DNA of 64,000 nt from Sphingobium sp. EP60837 (GCF_001658005.1 NZ_CP015986.1:1240001-1304000), one strand, 5' to 3'; positions 1-10,933 are shown, counted from the stretch's first letter. The notes: generated by a model from the sequence alone, not told the origin. Program-made: numbers and translations.

Positions 1-125
1 TCAACTTCCTTGCGAGCCACGACCTGATTGCCCTCAAGGGCCAGAACCGTAACCGGTACATGCCGTCCGTCCTCCTGGAACAGACGGGTCATCCCGACTT
101 TCTTAGCGATCACGCCTGTGCGCAT
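1..125 (-). CDS. rplC: 50S ribosomal protein L3, N-terminal part (cut by window edge)
   Basis: Only the first 41 codons are in the window. They read [16 protein letters not shown] and continue into a typical L3 N-terminus (GxHVPVTVL-like). L3 is an early-assembling large-subunit protein placed near the peptidyl transferase centre. It lies downstream of rpsJ on the same strand, the standard S10-operon order, which supports the call. About 270 bases separate it from rpsJ, long for this operon; I see no gene in that gap. Confidence 0.93.
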   Translation of the reverse strand, partial: MRTGVIAKKVGMTRLFQEDGRHVPVTVLALEGNQVVARKEV

Positions 126-396
126 CACTGATTACTCCCATAGAGGCCCGCCTTAGCAGCGGGCGTATCCAACGAAAAAACCGCTCAGGATCCCTCCTTC
201 GCGGCCCAACCCAAATATAGATCACCCCGTCCGGGTTGGATGCCACCCCCTACTCGGGAACGGCGACGGGGGACCAGGACCACGAGCCTTTCCGGTTCAC
301 CGGATCGCCGTGCGGTATCCCTTGTGTCGTTTGAGCTTCCGGATCCCGGAATGCCCGATACCCTGCCCTCCCCAAGGAAAGCAGGGACTTGCCAGC

Positions 397-705
397 TTAG
401 GCCAGCTTGATTTCGACGTTCACGCCGGCAGCCAGGTCCAGCTTCATCAGCGCATCGACCGTCTGCGGCGTCGGCTGCACAATGTCAAGCATACGCTTGT
501 ACGTGCGGACTTCGAACTGCTCGCGCGACTTCTTGTCGATGTGCGGACCACGGTTCACCGTGAATTTTTCGATGCGCGTCGGAAGGGGAATCGGACCGCG
601 AATAAGGGCGCCGGTGCGGCGGGCGGTGTCGGCGATGTCGCCGGTCGCCTGATCAAGCACGCGATGATCGAACGCCTTGAGGCGAATGCGGATGTTGCTG
701 TCCAT
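397..705 (-). CDS. rpsJ: 30S ribosomal protein S10
   Basis: The 102-residue product has the usual S10 length and sequence: an N-terminal [14 protein letters not shown] segment and the conserved [27 protein letters not shown] region. S10 is part of the 30S head and, as NusE, of the transcription antitermination complex. It is transcribed after tuf and before rplC, so the str and S10 operons are adjacent here, as in other alphaproteobacteria. Confidence 0.97.
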   Translation of the reverse strand: MDSNIRIRLKAFDHRVLDQATGDIADTARRTGALIRGPIPLPTRIEKFTVNRGPHIDKKSREQFEVRTYKRMLDIVQPTPQTVDALMKLDLAAGVNVEIKLA

Positions 706-849
706 TGTTCCTGTACCGATGCGAAAGAGCCAAAAACAAACCGCCCCAGCCTTGCCCTTCTAGCTCATTCGAGCCGGAGAAAGGCGATCCGAGGCGGTTG
801 AAATCCTCAGCGGCGCGAATCAGACGATTCGCGCCGCTGCGGTCCTATA

Positions 850-2040
850 TTACTTCGAGATCGTGCCGACAACCCCGGCACCGACGGTGCGGCCGCCTTC
901 ACGGATGGCGAAGCGGAGACCCGCGTCCATCGCGATCGGGGCGATCAGCTTCACGCCGAGCTTCACATTGTCGCCAGGCATGACCATCTCGGTGCCTTCC
1001 GGCAGGATAACTTCGCCGGTGACGTCGGTGGTGCGGAAGTAGAACTGCGGGCGATAGTTCGCGAAGAATGGGGTATGACGGCCGCCTTCTTCCTTCGACA
1101 GAACATAGACTTCCGCGTCGAACTCGGTGTGCGGCGTAACCGAACCGGGCTTCGCCAGAACCTGACCACGCTCAACGTCTTCACGGCCAACGCCACGAAC
1201 CAGAGCACCGATATTGTCGCCGGCTTCACCCTGATCGAGCAGCTTGCGGAACATTTCGACGCCGGTGACGGTGGTCTTGCGGGTGTCGCGGATGCCGACG
1301 ATCTCGACTTCCTCACCAACCTTCACGATGCCGGTCTCGACGCGGCCGGTCACGACGGTGCCGCGGCCCGAGATCGAGAACACGTCTTCGATCGGCATCA
1401 GGAACGGCTTGTCAACCGGACGCTCCGGCTGCGGGATGAAGCTGTCAACGGCAGCCATCAGCTTCAGGACAGCCTGCTTGCCGATTTCGTCGTTGGAACC
1501 GTCCAGCGCCTTCACGGCCGAGCCGGGGATGACGGGGATGTTGTCGCCGTCGAAGTCGTAGGACGACAGCAGCTCGCGGATTTCCAGCTCAACCAGCTCG
1601 AGGATTTCCGGATCATCGACCAGATCGACCTTGTTCATGAACACGACGAGCTGGGGAACGCCGACCTGCTTGGCGAGCAGGATGTGCTCACGGGTCTGGG
1701 GCATCGGGCCGTCGGTGGCCGAAACGACGAGGATCGCGCCGTCCATCTGGGCAGCACCGGTGATCATGTTCTTGACGTAGTCAGCGTGACCCGGGCAGTC
1801 GACGTGCGCATAGTGACGGGCTTCGGTCTCATATTCGACGTGGGCGGTCGAGATGGTGATGCCGCGCTCGCGCTCTTCAGGAGCCTTGTCGATGTTGGCG
1901 TAATCAACGAAGGTCGCGCCGCCGGTTTCGGCGAGCACCTTGGTGATCGCTGCGGTCAGCGAGGTCTTGCCATGGTCGACGTGACCGATGGTGCCGATGT
2001 TGCAGTGCGGCTTGTTCCGCTCAAACTTAGCCTTAGCCAT
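850..2040 (-). CDS. tuf: Elongation factor Tu
   Basis: This 396-residue GTPase delivers aminoacyl-tRNA to the ribosome. The G1 motif GHVDHGKT, the switch I region with RGITI, the G3 motif DCPGHADY and the G4 motif NKVD are all present, followed by the beta-barrel domains 2 and 3. Length matches bacterial EF-Tu. It follows fusA on the minus strand in the str operon. Only one tuf copy is seen in the window; many proteobacteria carry a second elsewhere. Confidence 0.98.
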   Translation of the reverse strand: MAKAKFERNKPHCNIGTIGHVDHGKTSLTAAITKVLAETGGATFVDYANIDKAPEERERGITISTAHVEYETEARHYAHVDCPGHADYVKNMITGAAQMDGAILVVSATDGPMPQTREHILLAKQVGVPQLVVFMNKVDLVDDPEILELVELEIRELLSSYDFDGDNIPVIPGSAVKALDGSNDEIGKQAVLKLMAAVDSFIPQPERPVDKPFLMPIEDVFSISGRGTVVTGRVETGIVKVGEEVEIVGIRDTRKTTVTGVEMFRKLLDQGEAGDNIGALVRGVGREDVERGQVLAKPGSVTPHTEFDAEVYVLSKEEGGRHTPFFANYRPQFYFRTTDVTGEVILPEGTEMVMPGDNVKLGVKLIAPIAMDAGLRFAIREGGRTVGAGVVGTISK

Positions 2041-2176
2041 TTTATCCTACCTTCTAATCAAATCAGCTTTGGTCTGACCGCTCGGCCGCGCCTCGCGAAG
2101 GCGCGTCCATAGCAGCAAATTCACAGATTACCAGCCCCTAACCGAGCCGTTTGCACGGCCCGGCCAAGGAAAATCA

Positions 2177-4270
2177 TCAGGCCATCTTCGCCTTGACTTC
2201 GTCCGCCACATTCTGCGGCACTTCGTCATAGTGGGAGAAGATCATCGAGTAGTTCGCACGCCCCTGGGTGAAGGAACGCAGCGAGTTCACATAGCCGAAC
2301 ATGTTGGCCAGCGGGACCATCGCCTCGACCACCTGCGCGTTGCCGCGGCTGTCGGTGCCCTGGATCTGGCCACGGCGGCTGTTCATGTCGCCGATGACGT
2401 CGCCCAGATATTCCTCCGGAGTGACGACTTCGACCTTCATGACCGGCTCGAGCAGCGTGATGCCCGACTTCTGCGCCGCTTCGCGCATCGCAGCGCGGCC
2501 GGTGATTTCGAACGCCAGCGCCGACGAGTCGACGTCGTGGTAGGCGCCGTCATAGAGCAGGATTTCGAAGTCGATGATCGGGAAACCGATGAGCGAGCCG
2601 GTGGCCGCCGTTTCGCGCATGCCCTTTTCGATCGCGGGGATATATTCCTTGGGAATATTACCGCCCTTGATCTCGTCCTTGAAGATGATGCCCGCACCGC
2701 GCTCGCCCGGAGTCAGCTTCACCTTGATGCGGCCGAACTGGCCGGTGCCGCCCGACTGCTTCTTGTGGGTGTAGTCGATATCGACCGGCTTCTTGAGATA
2801 TTCGCGATAGGCCACCTGCGGCGCGCCGACATTCGCCTCAACCTTGAACTCACGCTTCATGCGATCGACGAGGATTTCGAGGTGCAGTTCGCCCATGCCC
2901 TTGATGATGGTCTGGCCCGATTCGTGATCGGTCGTGACGCGGAAGGACGGATCCTCGGCAGCCAGGCGGTTGAGCGCGACGCCCATCTTTTCCTGGTCCG
3001 CCTTGGTCTTGGGTTCGACCGACAGCTCGATGACCGGCTCCGGGAATTCCATCCGCTCCAGGATGATCGGCTGGCGCTCGGCGCACAGCGTATCGCCGGT
3101 GGTGGTTTCCTTCATGCCGGCCAGCGCGACGATGTCGCCGGCATAAGCGGCATCGATGTCCTCACGCGAGTTCGCGTGCATGAGGAGCATACGGCCGATC
3201 TTTTCCTTCTTGTCTTTGACCGAGTTCAGATAGGTGCCCTTGGTCAGGGTACCCGAATAAACGCGCAGGAAGGTCAGCGAGCCGACAAACGGATCGTTCA
3301 TGATCTTGAACGCCAAGCCCGAGAAGGGCGCGTCGTCTGCGGTCGCGCGGCTGTCGGGCTGATCGTTGTCGGGGTTGATGCCCTGAACGTCCTCGATGTC
3401 GAGCGGCGAAGGCAGATAGTCGACGACCGCGTCGAGCAGGGGCTGGACACCCTTGTTCTTGAAAGCCGAGCCGCACAGCACCGGCACGAACGACTGGTTC
3501 AACGTGCCCTTGCGGATCAGCTTCTTGAGCGTAGCGACGTCGGGCTCATTGCCTTCCAGATAGGCTTCCATCGCCTCGTCGTCCTGTTCGACGGCAAGTT
3601 CGATCAGCTTCTCGCGATATTCGGCAGCCTTGTCGGCGAGGTCGTCCGGGATCGCTTCATAGGAGAATTCGGCGCCCAGATTCTCATCCTTCCAGATGAT
3701 GGCGCGATTCTCGACCAGATCGACAAGGCCCTTGAACTCCGATTCCGCGCCGATGGGCAGATAGAGGACGGCCGGGGTCGCGCCCAGGCGATCGATGATC
3801 GTCTGCACGCAATAATAGAAATTGGCGCCGGTGCGGTCGAGCTTGTTGATGAAGCACATCCGCGGAACCTTGTACTTGTCCGCCTGGCGCCACACGGTCT
3901 CCGACTGCGGCTCGACGCCGGCAACGCCGTCGAACGCGGCGACCGCGCCGTCCAGCACGCGCAGCGAACGCTCGACTTCGATGGTGAAGTCGACGTGGCC
4001 GGGGGTGTCGATGATGTTCAGGCGATGCTCGGGGCCCTTGCCCTCTTCGGCCTTCCACACGCAGGTGGTCGCAGCCGAGGTGATGGTGATACCACGCTCC
4101 TGCTCCTGCTCCATCCAGTCCATGGTGGCGGCGCCGTCATGGACTTCGCCGATCTTGTAGGACTTGCCGGTATAGTAAAGGATACGCTCGGTCGTGGTGG
4201 TCTTGCCGGCGTCGATATGCGCCATGATACCGAAATTGCGATAGCGTTCGAGCGGATGGCTGCGGGCCAT
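2177..4270 (-). CDS. fusA: Elongation factor G
   Basis: The 697-residue translocase GTPase begins with [21 protein letters not shown] (G1 AHIDAGKT), followed by [11 protein letters not shown], the G3 motif DTPGHVDFT and the G4 NKLD. Domains III-V follow at the expected length. EF-G drives tRNA-mRNA translocation and, with RRF, ribosome recycling. It lies between rpsG and tuf on the minus strand, the conserved str order. Confidence 0.98.
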   Translation of the reverse strand: MARSHPLERYRNFGIMAHIDAGKTTTTERILYYTGKSYKIGEVHDGAATMDWMEQEQERGITITSAATTCVWKAEEGKGPEHRLNIIDTPGHVDFTIEVERSLRVLDGAVAAFDGVAGVEPQSETVWRQADKYKVPRMCFINKLDRTGANFYYCVQTIIDRLGATPAVLYLPIGAESEFKGLVDLVENRAIIWKDENLGAEFSYEAIPDDLADKAAEYREKLIELAVEQDDEAMEAYLEGNEPDVATLKKLIRKGTLNQSFVPVLCGSAFKNKGVQPLLDAVVDYLPSPLDIEDVQGINPDNDQPDSRATADDAPFSGLAFKIMNDPFVGSLTFLRVYSGTLTKGTYLNSVKDKKEKIGRMLLMHANSREDIDAAYAGDIVALAGMKETTTGDTLCAERQPIILERMEFPEPVIELSVEPKTKADQEKMGVALNRLAAEDPSFRVTTDHESGQTIIKGMGELHLEILVDRMKREFKVEANVGAPQVAYREYLKKPVDIDYTHKKQSGGTGQFGRIKVKLTPGERGAGIIFKDEIKGGNIPKEYIPAIEKGMRETAATGSLIGFPIIDFEILLYDGAYHDVDSSALAFEITGRAAMREAAQKSGITLLEPVMKVEVVTPEEYLGDVIGDMNSRRGQIQGTDSRGNAQVVEAMVPLANMFGYVNSLRSFTQGRANYSMIFSHYDEVPQNVADEVKAKMA

Positions 4271-4421
4271 GATGCTTCTCCGTTGCCGGCACGCCGGCGG
4301 TGAGTGAATGAGTCTTGCGGCTGGCCCCTAAACCAATCCGTCCGCCATGGGTAGCCCCACGGCGAACGGACCGATCTTCAAAACCATGATAGTGAGCGGG
4401 CACGGGAGCGCCCGCTTCACA

Positions 4422-4892
4422 TTACCAGCGGTAGTGCGAGAAGGCGCGGTTCGCTTCCGCCATGCGGTGCGTGTCTTCGCGCTTCTTCACGGCATTGCCG
4501 CGGTTGTTGGCGGCGTCCAGCAGCTCACCCGACAGACGGGCGGCCATGGTGGTTTCGCTGCGGTTGCGCGAAGCCGTGATCAACCAGCGGATGGCCAGCG
4601 CCTGGGCGCGCTCGGGGCGCACTTCGACGGGAACCTGGTAGGTCGCACCACCAACGCGGCGGCTGCGGACCTCGATGCCGGGCTTCACATTGTTCAGCGC
4701 ATCATGGAACATCGCGATTGGGTCCTTCTTGGACTTCGTCTCGACGGTTTCGAGCGCACCGTAAACGATGGACTCGGCGACGGCCTTCTTGCCGTCCTGC
4801 ATGATGCTGTTCATGAACTTCGACAGCACGATATCACCGAACTTGGGATCGGGCAGGATAACGCGCTTTTCTGGGCGACGACGACGTGACAT
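4422..4892 (-). CDS. rpsG: 30S ribosomal protein S7
   Basis: The 156-residue protein starts [10 protein letters not shown] and contains the S7 block [28 protein letters not shown] and [11 protein letters not shown]7 nucleates assembly of the 30S head. It is separated from rpsL by 13 bases and is followed by fusA, so it sits in the str operon. Confidence 0.97.
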   Translation of the reverse strand: MSRRRRPEKRVILPDPKFGDIVLSKFMNSIMQDGKKAVAESIVYGALETVETKSKKDPIAMFHDALNNVKPGIEVRSRRVGGATYQVPVEVRPERAQALAIRWLITASRNRSETTMAARLSGELLDAANNRGNAVKKREDTHRMAEANRAFSHYRW

Positions 4893-4905
4893 GCTCTAGT
4901 CTCCC

Positions 4906-5277
4906 TTACTTCGGACGCTTCGCGCCGTACTTCGAACGGCTCTGCTTACGGTCCTTGACGCCCTGGGTATCCAGAACGCCGCGCAGCACATGGTAGCGCA
5001 CACCGGGAAGGTCGCGTACGCGACCGCCGCGGATCAGCACAACGCTGTGCTCCTGAAGGTTGTGGCCTTCACCCGGAATGTAGGTGATGACTTCGCGCTG
5101 GTTGACCAGACGCACCTTCGCCACCTTGCGGAGAGCCGAGTTCGGCTTCTTCGGGGTCGTCGTGTAAACACGGGTGCAAACGCCGCGCTTTTGCGGGTTC
5201 GCTTCCATTGCAGGGACCTTCGACTTGGTCTTCTGCAGCTCGCGGCCCTTGCGGACCAGCTGGTTGATTGTTGGCAT
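4906..5277 (-). CDS. rpsL: 30S ribosomal protein S12
   Basis: The 123-residue S12 starts at [13 protein letters not shown]; a further in-frame ATG four codons upstream is less likely because all S12 proteins begin at MPTINQL. The conserved [15 protein letters not shown] and [28 protein letters not shown] segments, which hold the residues known for streptomycin resistance, are present in wild-type-like form (KPNSALRK). It is the first gene of the str operon. Confidence 0.97.
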   Translation of the reverse strand: MPTINQLVRKGRELQKTKSKVPAMEANPQKRGVCTRVYTTTPKKPNSALRKVAKVRLVNQREVITYIPGEGHNLQEHSVVLIRGGRVRDLPGVRYHVLRGVLDTQGVKDRKQSRSKYGAKRPK

Positions 5278-5362
5278 GAAGCCCTTCACCTTTTCAGTTA
5301 CTTTACCGGAACCATCCCCGCGTTGCTTGCTGCAGAAAGGCGCGAAGCCTTAAAACAGCAAA

Positions 5363-5391
5363 GGTCCCGGAGGGCAGATGCCCCCTGGACC
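5363..5391 (-). other. Leader hairpin of the str operon
   Basis: In the untranslated leader of rpsL the minus strand can fold GGTCC with GGACC around an inner GGGGC/GCCC helix. It sits between the predicted promoter and the first gene. It could be an antitermination or autoregulatory structure; no function can be read from the sequence. Confidence 0.35.
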
Positions 5392-5479
5392 GCAAGAGCA
5401 GCCGGCAATGTTCAGCTCTGCCCAGCACCCTTGGCCTGAAGACGAATCTGTCAGGATTTCCGGTAGCTGAGCAGGCGCG

Positions 5480-5508
5480 CCTATAGACATGGCGTCATTC
5501 AGGGTCAA
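5480..5508 (-). promoter_or_regulatory. Predicted sigma-70-type promoter of the str operon
   Basis: On the minus strand TTGACC (5503-5508) and TATAGG (5480-5485) are separated by exactly 17 bases. The pair lies about 200 bases upstream of rpsL and points into it, leaving a long leader. It fits the housekeeping promoter consensus well for a GC-rich genome. Confidence 0.6.
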
Positions 5509-5638
5509 GCGGCGGCCCGACAAACTTCGTTTCGCGTGCGAACCGGCATGGTGAACGACTCATTAGGAAATTGCTAAGGGTAGGCAAGCTATTGTTTCTA
5601 AACAGGCGCCCACTCACGAGCGCCCATATGGACAGGTC

Positions 5639-7924
5639 GTGACCCCACTTTCTCCTTTTACCGGCGAGTTTTGCAACCCGGCCCGGGAAGCTGCATTTCA
5701 GGGGGAGCGGCTGCCTGAGTCGTGCCGCCATGCGCGCACCCTGTTTATCCTTTCTGCGATCCTCAATGCGCTGTTCCTGATAAGCGATTGGCGTTTCGCC
5801 GGTACGCCTCATTTTTGGGTAGCCATTCCGGCGCGGCTGACGGTCGTACTCTGGTCGCTGGTCTGCCTGTCATTCAGCCGCAGGATGACTGATTTCAAGG
5901 CGGTCGAGCGCCTCTGCTTCATATGGCAGATCGTCACCGCGATCGGCGTCGCCTTCCTAGTCAGTTCACGCAGCGACATAGCCATTTTCGTGTTGGTGAT
6001 GCTGCCGCTGGTCTTCTATCTTGTCGTGCCTACCAGCTTTCGCGGCAATTTCGGGGGCGGTCTCGGCTGTGGGATCGCGCTGCTGATCGGCTATCTCTCG
6101 CCTGCGCCTTTATCGCCGACGACGCCAGGAATGATCCTGGCAGTGCTGATGCTCCACTGCGGCATGTGGATCGCCATCAGCCGGACCAACCGCCTCCAAC
6201 GGCAGGAATGGTTGGCGAGCCAGGCGGCCCAGGAAGCCCGGGCAGCCCTTGCGAGCAACAGCGAAACGCTTGAGCGCATGTTCATGAGCGTGCCGATCCC
6301 TCTGCTGGTTACGCGCCCGGACGGCACCGTTGTCCGCTTCAACGACGCAGCCGCCCGCGCTTTCGGCTCGGACGGTGATATCTCCCGCGTACATCTGTTG
6401 GGCGAAGGCGCAGCAGCCAAGGCCAGCCTGCGCGACCAGATCGCAACCGGAGAAGCGGTGGACAATCAGGAATGCCGCATCGTGGGCAAGGACGCCGTTG
6501 TTCACGACGTCCTGCTTGCCTCGCGCCCTATCATGGTGGGGGGGGAGGAATGCGTCCTTTCCAGCATCGTCGATATAACCGACCGGAAGGAGGCAGAGCG
6601 GCATCTTGCCCATCTCGCCATGACCGACGCGCTCACCGGCCTTGCCAATCGATCGCACTTCATGGCGACGCTGGCGCAGGCGGCCAGTGCGACCGACCGG
6701 GCCGGCGGGCAGATGGCGGTGGTGCTGATCGACGTCGATGAGTTCAAGCGGATCAACGATAGCGCGGGGCATGATGTGGGCGACGCGCTGCTCTGCGCAG
6801 TCGGCGAGCGACTGCGCACTGCGGTTCGGCCCGGGGATCTGGTCGCGCGCATGGGTGGGGATGAATTTGCCGTACTGCTGACCCGGCTACGCAACGCATC
6901 CGACCTGGAGACTATATTGGCGCGGATGACGGCACAGTTGCACCAGCCGTTGAGCCACGGCGCTCGCGATGTGGACTGCCGTGTAAGCATGGGTGTAGCG
7001 CTCTTCCCCGAACATGCGGGCGACATCGCGGACCTCATGAAATTCGCCGACATCGCCCTTTATGAAGCAAAGAATGGCGGCCGCGGCCGGGCTTGCCTGT
7101 TCGAGCCTTGGCTGCTGGAGCGATGGCAGCGCGAGGCCCGTATGCTGGAACGCGCGCGCCATGCGCTGGTCCACGCGCCGCCCGCACCCTGGTATCAGCC
7201 CAAGGTCGATCTTGCGACCGGAGCGATCATCGGCTTCGAAGCGCTCCTCCGCTGTGTCCGTGCAGATGGAACCATTATCATGCCCGGCGAGATCGCCGCG
7301 GCGTTTGAACATTCGGAACTGGGCCGCACAATCACTGACCGGATGCTGGCACAAGTGCTTGCCGACTGCCGTCGATGGCACGAACATGGGCTTGATATCG
7401 GCCATGTCGCGATCAATGTGCCGGGCGTGGAACTGCACGACAGCGGCTTTCCCGATCGCCTGATCGCGCAATTGGAAAAAGTGGGCGTGCCGCCTTCGAA
7501 GATCGAGTTGGAGGTGACCGAATCAGTCTTCCTTGGCCGCAATGCCGAAGTTGTGGAACGCAGCCTGCACCGGTTGAGCAGCGCGGGCATATCCATTGCG
7601 CTCGATGATTTCGGCACGGGCTATGCGTCGCTCTCTCACCTCAAGCAATTTCCGATCGACGTCATCAAGATCGACCAGCGCTTCGTCCGCGATCTCGAGA
7701 CTGATCCGGATGATGCGGCCATTGTACGGACGTTGCTCAATCTCGCCTACAGCCTCAATATCCGTACTGTGGCGGAAGGCGTCGAGAATGTGCACCAGCT
7801 CGACTATCTTCGAGCGGGCGGATGTCATTATGCACAGTGCTTCCACTTTGGCGCCGCCGTGCCTTCAGCCGAGGTTCCTGCCCTGCTTGGCTGGCATGCC
7901 GCCGCGATCTCCCAAATCGGCTGA
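5639..7924 (+). CDS. Membrane PAS-GGDEF-EAL cyclic-di-GMP protein
   Basis: The product (about 761 residues, GTG start) has several hydrophobic segments in residues 35-185, a PAS domain at about 215-320, a GGDEF domain with intact GGDEF motif and an RxxD inhibitory I-site (RPGD, five residues before GGDEF), and an EAL domain. The EAL domain keeps the EALLR, ELEVTES, DDFGTGYASL, KID and AEGVE motifs. The C-terminal Q is kept, but the usual QGY is QCF. Both synthesis and hydrolysis of c-di-GMP are therefore possible; the net activity cannot be told. It is transcribed away from rpsL. Confidence 0.9.
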   Translation: MTPLSPFTGEFCNPAREAAFQGERLPESCRHARTLFILSAILNALFLISDWRFAGTPHFWVAIPARLTVVLWSLVCLSFSRRMTDFKAVERLCFIWQIVTAIGVAFLVSSRSDIAIFVLVMLPLVFYLVVPTSFRGNFGGGLGCGIALLIGYLSPAPLSPTTPGMILAVLMLHCGMWIAISRTNRLQRQEWLASQAAQEARAALASNSETLERMFMSVPIPLLVTRPDGTVVRFNDAAARAFGSDGDISRVHLLGEGAAAKASLRDQIATGEAVDNQECRIVGKDAVVHDVLLASRPIMVGGEECVLSSIVDITDRKEAERHLAHLAMTDALTGLANRSHFMATLAQAASATDRAGGQMAVVLIDVDEFKRINDSAGHDVGDALLCAVGERLRTAVRPGDLVARMGGDEFAVLLTRLRNASDLETILARMTAQLHQPLSHGARDVDCRVSMGVALFPEHAGDIADLMKFADIALYEAKNGGRGRACLFEPWLLERWQREARMLERARHALVHAPPAPWYQPKVDLATGAIIGFEALLRCVRADGTIIMPGEIAAAFEHSELGRTITDRMLAQVLADCRRWHEHGLDIGHVAINVPGVELHDSGFPDRLIAQLEKVGVPPSKIELEVTESVFLGRNAEVVERSLHRLSSAGISIALDDFGTGYASLSHLKQFPIDVIKIDQRFVRDLETDPDDAAIVRTLLNLAYSLNIRTVAEGVENVHQLDYLRAGGCHYAQCFHFGAAVPSAEVPALLGWHAAAISQIG

Positions 7925-8032
7925 AAATATTTTGTCGGGTCGGGAACCGGACTGCCGATAACACGTTTCACCCCACCTTCATTTCGACTCGTCACGAGTC
8001 CGTTCCAGCGGATTCGCGCGTCCTCTCTCCTT

Positions 8033-9268
8033 TTGCTACCGGCCCGAATCTCGAAAAAATCGAACGCGGGGTCGCAATTGTTATATCGGAGTAAGAAGGG
8101 GGTTGCCGCCCTCTGGGCCAGGATTGTCGCCCTGTGTTCGGAGCGGGAAATCTTCCTGCGATCTGGCGGACAGGTCAAGTTCATCCGGATATCCACCCGC
8201 GTTCAGCTGTCGGCCGCCGCCGTCCTATCGTCGCTCCTGCTCGGATGGATTGCGCTCACCCTTTCCATGGCGCTTCGTCCATCATCAGTGGATCGCGAAC
8301 GGGCCGCGCTCGATGCTCAGGGCCGCGCCGTTGCCAAGGCAGCGAGTAAGGTGGAGGGCTATCGCCAATCAGTCGAGAACCTCGCCCGCGACCTTGAGGC
8401 GCGGCAGAACTTCATGGACGATCTGTACCGCACCCATTTCGGCAAGGAAGAAAGCGGTGCGGCGGAAGGACTGGTCGGCCAGCCGGACAAGGCTACCTCC
8501 AAGGACGGCGCGCATGCGCTCAAGGTCCGCATCGGCGCCGCCCCTGAAGCCGAGCCCCTGCTGACGATCGATGCGCGCCAGCGGCGTTTCGCGATGCTGC
8601 TGACCCGTGCCGTGGAGCGGCGCGCGGACAAGACGGCGGCGGCGATCCGCAGCTTTGGCCTCAACCCCGACACGCTGGCGCGAACCGCGGCCCGAGCGCA
8701 GGGCGGCCCCTTCGTCCCCTGGCGCGGCCAGCGCGACGCGATGCCGAAGGAGTTCGAACGGCTGGCAAGCGCGCTGTCCCGCATGGAATTTCTGGAAAGC
8801 AGCCTGATGACAATCCCTTCAGGCCGCCCGACCCTGGCGCCGATGCAGTCCAGTTCCTACGGCTATCGCCGCGACCCGTTTAACGGACATGCCGCCTTTC
8901 ATGCAGGCATCGACTTTCCCGGTAGCCATGGCCAACCGATCCTGGCGGCCGCTGCAGGCAAGGTCAGCTTTGTCGGCCAGCGCAGCGGTTATGGCAATGT
9001 GGTGGAAGTGAGCCATGGCAACGGCCTCATGACCCGCTACGCCCATCTATCCGGCTTTGCCGCGCGGGTCGGTGAGCAAGTCGATCGCGGCGTCATGATC
9101 GCTCGCATGGGTTCGACCGGCCGATCGACCGGCGACCATCTGCATTTCGAGGTACGGCTGAACGGTCAGCCCATCAATCCCCGCCGTTTTCTAGAGGCAC
9201 GCAAAGATGTTCTCCAAGTCCAGCAAATCGCCACGGCCCGCCTCGCCGATGTCGGTCACCGTGGCTAA
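8033..9268 (+). CDS. M23 family peptidoglycan endopeptidase (LytM type)
   Basis: One transmembrane segment near residues 55-80 is followed by a charged, probably helical stretch and a C-terminal LytM domain. The zinc-binding pattern is present: H at HAGIDFPG with its D, and the HLHFEVRLNG motif. It is likely a periplasmic, inner-membrane-anchored cell-wall hydrolase or an activator of one. The first about 40 residues, read from a TTG, are doubtful and the true start may be nearer the membrane segment. The last 62 bases overlap the bactofilin gene. Confidence 0.85.
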   Translation: MLPARISKKSNAGSQLLYRSKKGVAALWARIVALCSEREIFLRSGGQVKFIRISTRVQLSAAAVLSSLLLGWIALTLSMALRPSSVDRERAALDAQGRAVAKAASKVEGYRQSVENLARDLEARQNFMDDLYRTHFGKEESGAAEGLVGQPDKATSKDGAHALKVRIGAAPEAEPLLTIDARQRRFAMLLTRAVERRADKTAAAIRSFGLNPDTLARTAARAQGGPFVPWRGQRDAMPKEFERLASALSRMEFLESSLMTIPSGRPTLAPMQSSSYGYRRDPFNGHAAFHAGIDFPGSHGQPILAAAAGKVSFVGQRSGYGNVVEVSHGNGLMTRYAHLSGFAARVGEQVDRGVMIARMGSTGRSTGDHLHFEVRLNGQPINPRRFLEARKDVLQVQQIATARLADVGHRG

Positions 9269-9635
9269 GGGCTCGTCCTTCTCGCTGATTGCGGGCGGCG
9301 TTTCGATCAGCGGCGACATCAGCGCTTCGGTTGATTTGCATATCGACGGCGAGGTGACTGGCGACGTCAGCTGTGTGGCGCTCGTCCAGGGACCGGGCAG
9401 CCAGGTCACCGGCCATATCAACGCGCAAAGCGCGCGGCTCGCAGGGCTAGTGGACGGATCTATCACCGCTGATGATCTGGTCATAGAAAGCAGCGCGCGG
9501 ATCAGCGGCGATGTTTTCTATGAGCGCATTTCGATCGCACCCGGCAGCCGCATCGATGGACGCTTTACGCACAAGGAAAACGGCCCTGCGGGCGGCGGCG
9601 AGCTGAAGCTGATCACCGCCGAGAACGCCGCCTGA
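9207..9635 (+). CDS. Bactofilin
   Basis: The 142-residue protein has the single beta-helical bactofilin domain: repeating G-x-I/V-xGD-I/V steps such as ISGDISASVDLHIDGEVTGDV, with short polar ends. Bactofilins polymerise without nucleotide and scaffold local wall remodelling. An M23 peptidase gene overlapping a bactofilin gene is a recurring arrangement (for example Helicobacter Csd1/CcmA), so the two probably act together in cell shape or pole morphology. Confidence 0.92.
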   Translation: MFSKSSKSPRPASPMSVTVAKGSSFSLIAGGVSISGDISASVDLHIDGEVTGDVSCVALVQGPGSQVTGHINAQSARLAGLVDGSITADDLVIESSARISGDVFYERISIAPGSRIDGRFTHKENGPAGGGELKLITAENAA

Positions 9636-9641
9636 TCTTCG

Positions 9642-10302
9642 TCAATTCACCGGAGCGCGTCGCCGGTAGCTGAGCGCTTCTGCGACATGCACGCGGCCCA
9701 CTCTTTCCGCTCCGGCGAGGTCCGCGATGGTCCGCGCCACCCGCAACACCCGCGTATAGCCACGCGCCGACAGCTTCATCGCGGCCGCCGCCTGAGCCAA
9801 CAGATCGCGCCCTGCCGCGTCAGGGCCAGCCACATCCTCCAGCCGCTCGCCATCCACCTCCGCATTGGTACGTATCTTGCTGCCTGCATAGCGTTGCGTC
9901 TGCACCTGCCGGGCCGCAGCGACGCGCGCCGCGACCTCGACCGAACCTTCCGAGGGCGGCGGAAGGACGAGATCGGCGGCGGTTACGGCCTGCACCTCAA
10001 CATGCAGGTCAATACGGTCGAGCAGCGGGCCAGAGACCTTTGCCTGATAGTCGGCGGCGCAGCGCGGGGCGCGTGAACAGGCCAAGGCGGGATCACCGAG
10101 ATGGCCGCAGCGGCAGGGGTTCATCGCAGCTACCAGCTGCACCCGCGCAGGGAAGGTCACATGCGCATTGGCGCGCGCCACCGTCACTTCGCCAGTCTCC
10201 AGCGGCTGGCGCAGCGAGTCGAGGACGGTGCGTTGAAACTCGGGCAGCTCGTCAAGGAACAGCACCCCCAGATGCGCCATGCTGACCTCACCGGGCCGCG
10301 CC
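9642..10302 (-). pseudogene. comM: comM, 3' fragment (C-terminal part)
   Basis: Reading from 10302 downwards the frame gives PGEVSMAHLGVLFLDELPEF, the Walker B region of the ComM AAA+ helicase, then the QLVAAMNPCRCGHLGDP zinc-type motif, the DRIDLHVEV sensor region and the C-terminal RGYTRVLRVARTIADLAG helix. The frame continues upstream into the island with unrelated residues. The gene's 5' part lies at 17420-18052. About 75 codons, including the Walker A loop, are absent from both fragments, so this copy cannot be functional. Confidence 0.9.
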
Positions 10303-10326
10303 TTATTCGCAACAGGGAGGCATCTG

Positions 10327-10845
10327 ATGTGCGAGCCTACAGTAGCAATCGCCATCGTGGCGGGCGTGACCTCGGTCGCCTCCACCGCCGCGTCCATCGT
10401 TGGCCAGATGCAAAGCGCCAAGGCCCAGAACAAGGCCATTGAGCAGCAGGCCGAAGCCGTCGCTGAAGAGAACCGACTGTCCGCCTCGGCTGACATGTTC
10501 GAACGCGACCGCGCCGCCCGCCGTGAGCAATCGCGCATCCGCACCGCAGCTGGTGAAGCTGGTCTCGTGCTCAACTCAGGGGCCATTGAAAACCTCCTGA
10601 TGGACAGCGCCATGCAGAACGAGCTGGCGAACGACCGAACGCTCGCCAACCGGGAAAGCCGGGACAAGGCGAACATCGCGGAGGCCAACTCCATGTACTC
10701 CAAGGTCCAGTCACCGACCGCCCTCGGCGCGGGTCTCCAGATCGGAGCATCGGCCGCAAGCGCGTGGTCCGGCGTCAGGGACGCTCAGATGAAGGTGAAG
10801 GTCGAAAAGGCCAAGACGAAGAAGGCCGGTTATAAAATACCATGA
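10327..10845 (+). CDS. T7 gp14-like internal virion (core) protein
   Basis: The likely start is the ATG at 10327 (MCEPTVAIAIVAGVTS), preceded by AGGGAGG; an earlier in-frame ATG lies in comM sequence. The 172-residue protein has a small hydrophobic Ala/Val/Ser N-terminus, then a long Gln/Ala/Glu-rich helix, GLVLNSGAIENLLMDSAMQNE and a C-terminal GLQIGASAASAW segment. This is the layout of podovirus internal core proteins (gp14 family), which are ejected into the host envelope at infection. No other virion gene is nearby, so it is an orphan relic or was captured. The family call is from pattern recognition. Confidence 0.68.
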   Translation: MCEPTVAIAIVAGVTSVASTAASIVGQMQSAKAQNKAIEQQAEAVAEENRLSASADMFERDRAARREQSRIRTAAGEAGLVLNSGAIENLLMDSAMQNELANDRTLANRESRDKANIAEANSMYSKVQSPTALGAGLQIGASAASAWSGVRDAQMKVKVEKAKTKKAGYKIP

Positions 10846-10933
10846 AAATCTGAAGCCCCATATACGCACACCGTCGAACCCGGTCCCCCCTGGGGGGCGG
10901 GGTAGCTGGGGTGCGGCAGGGAGTTCCCGGGGG

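Noticed and set aside
1075..2112. Long plus-strand open frame opposite tuf
   Set aside because: It is the antisense shadow of the EF-Tu gene; high GC keeps many frames open. The same applies to 2231-4303 opposite fusA.
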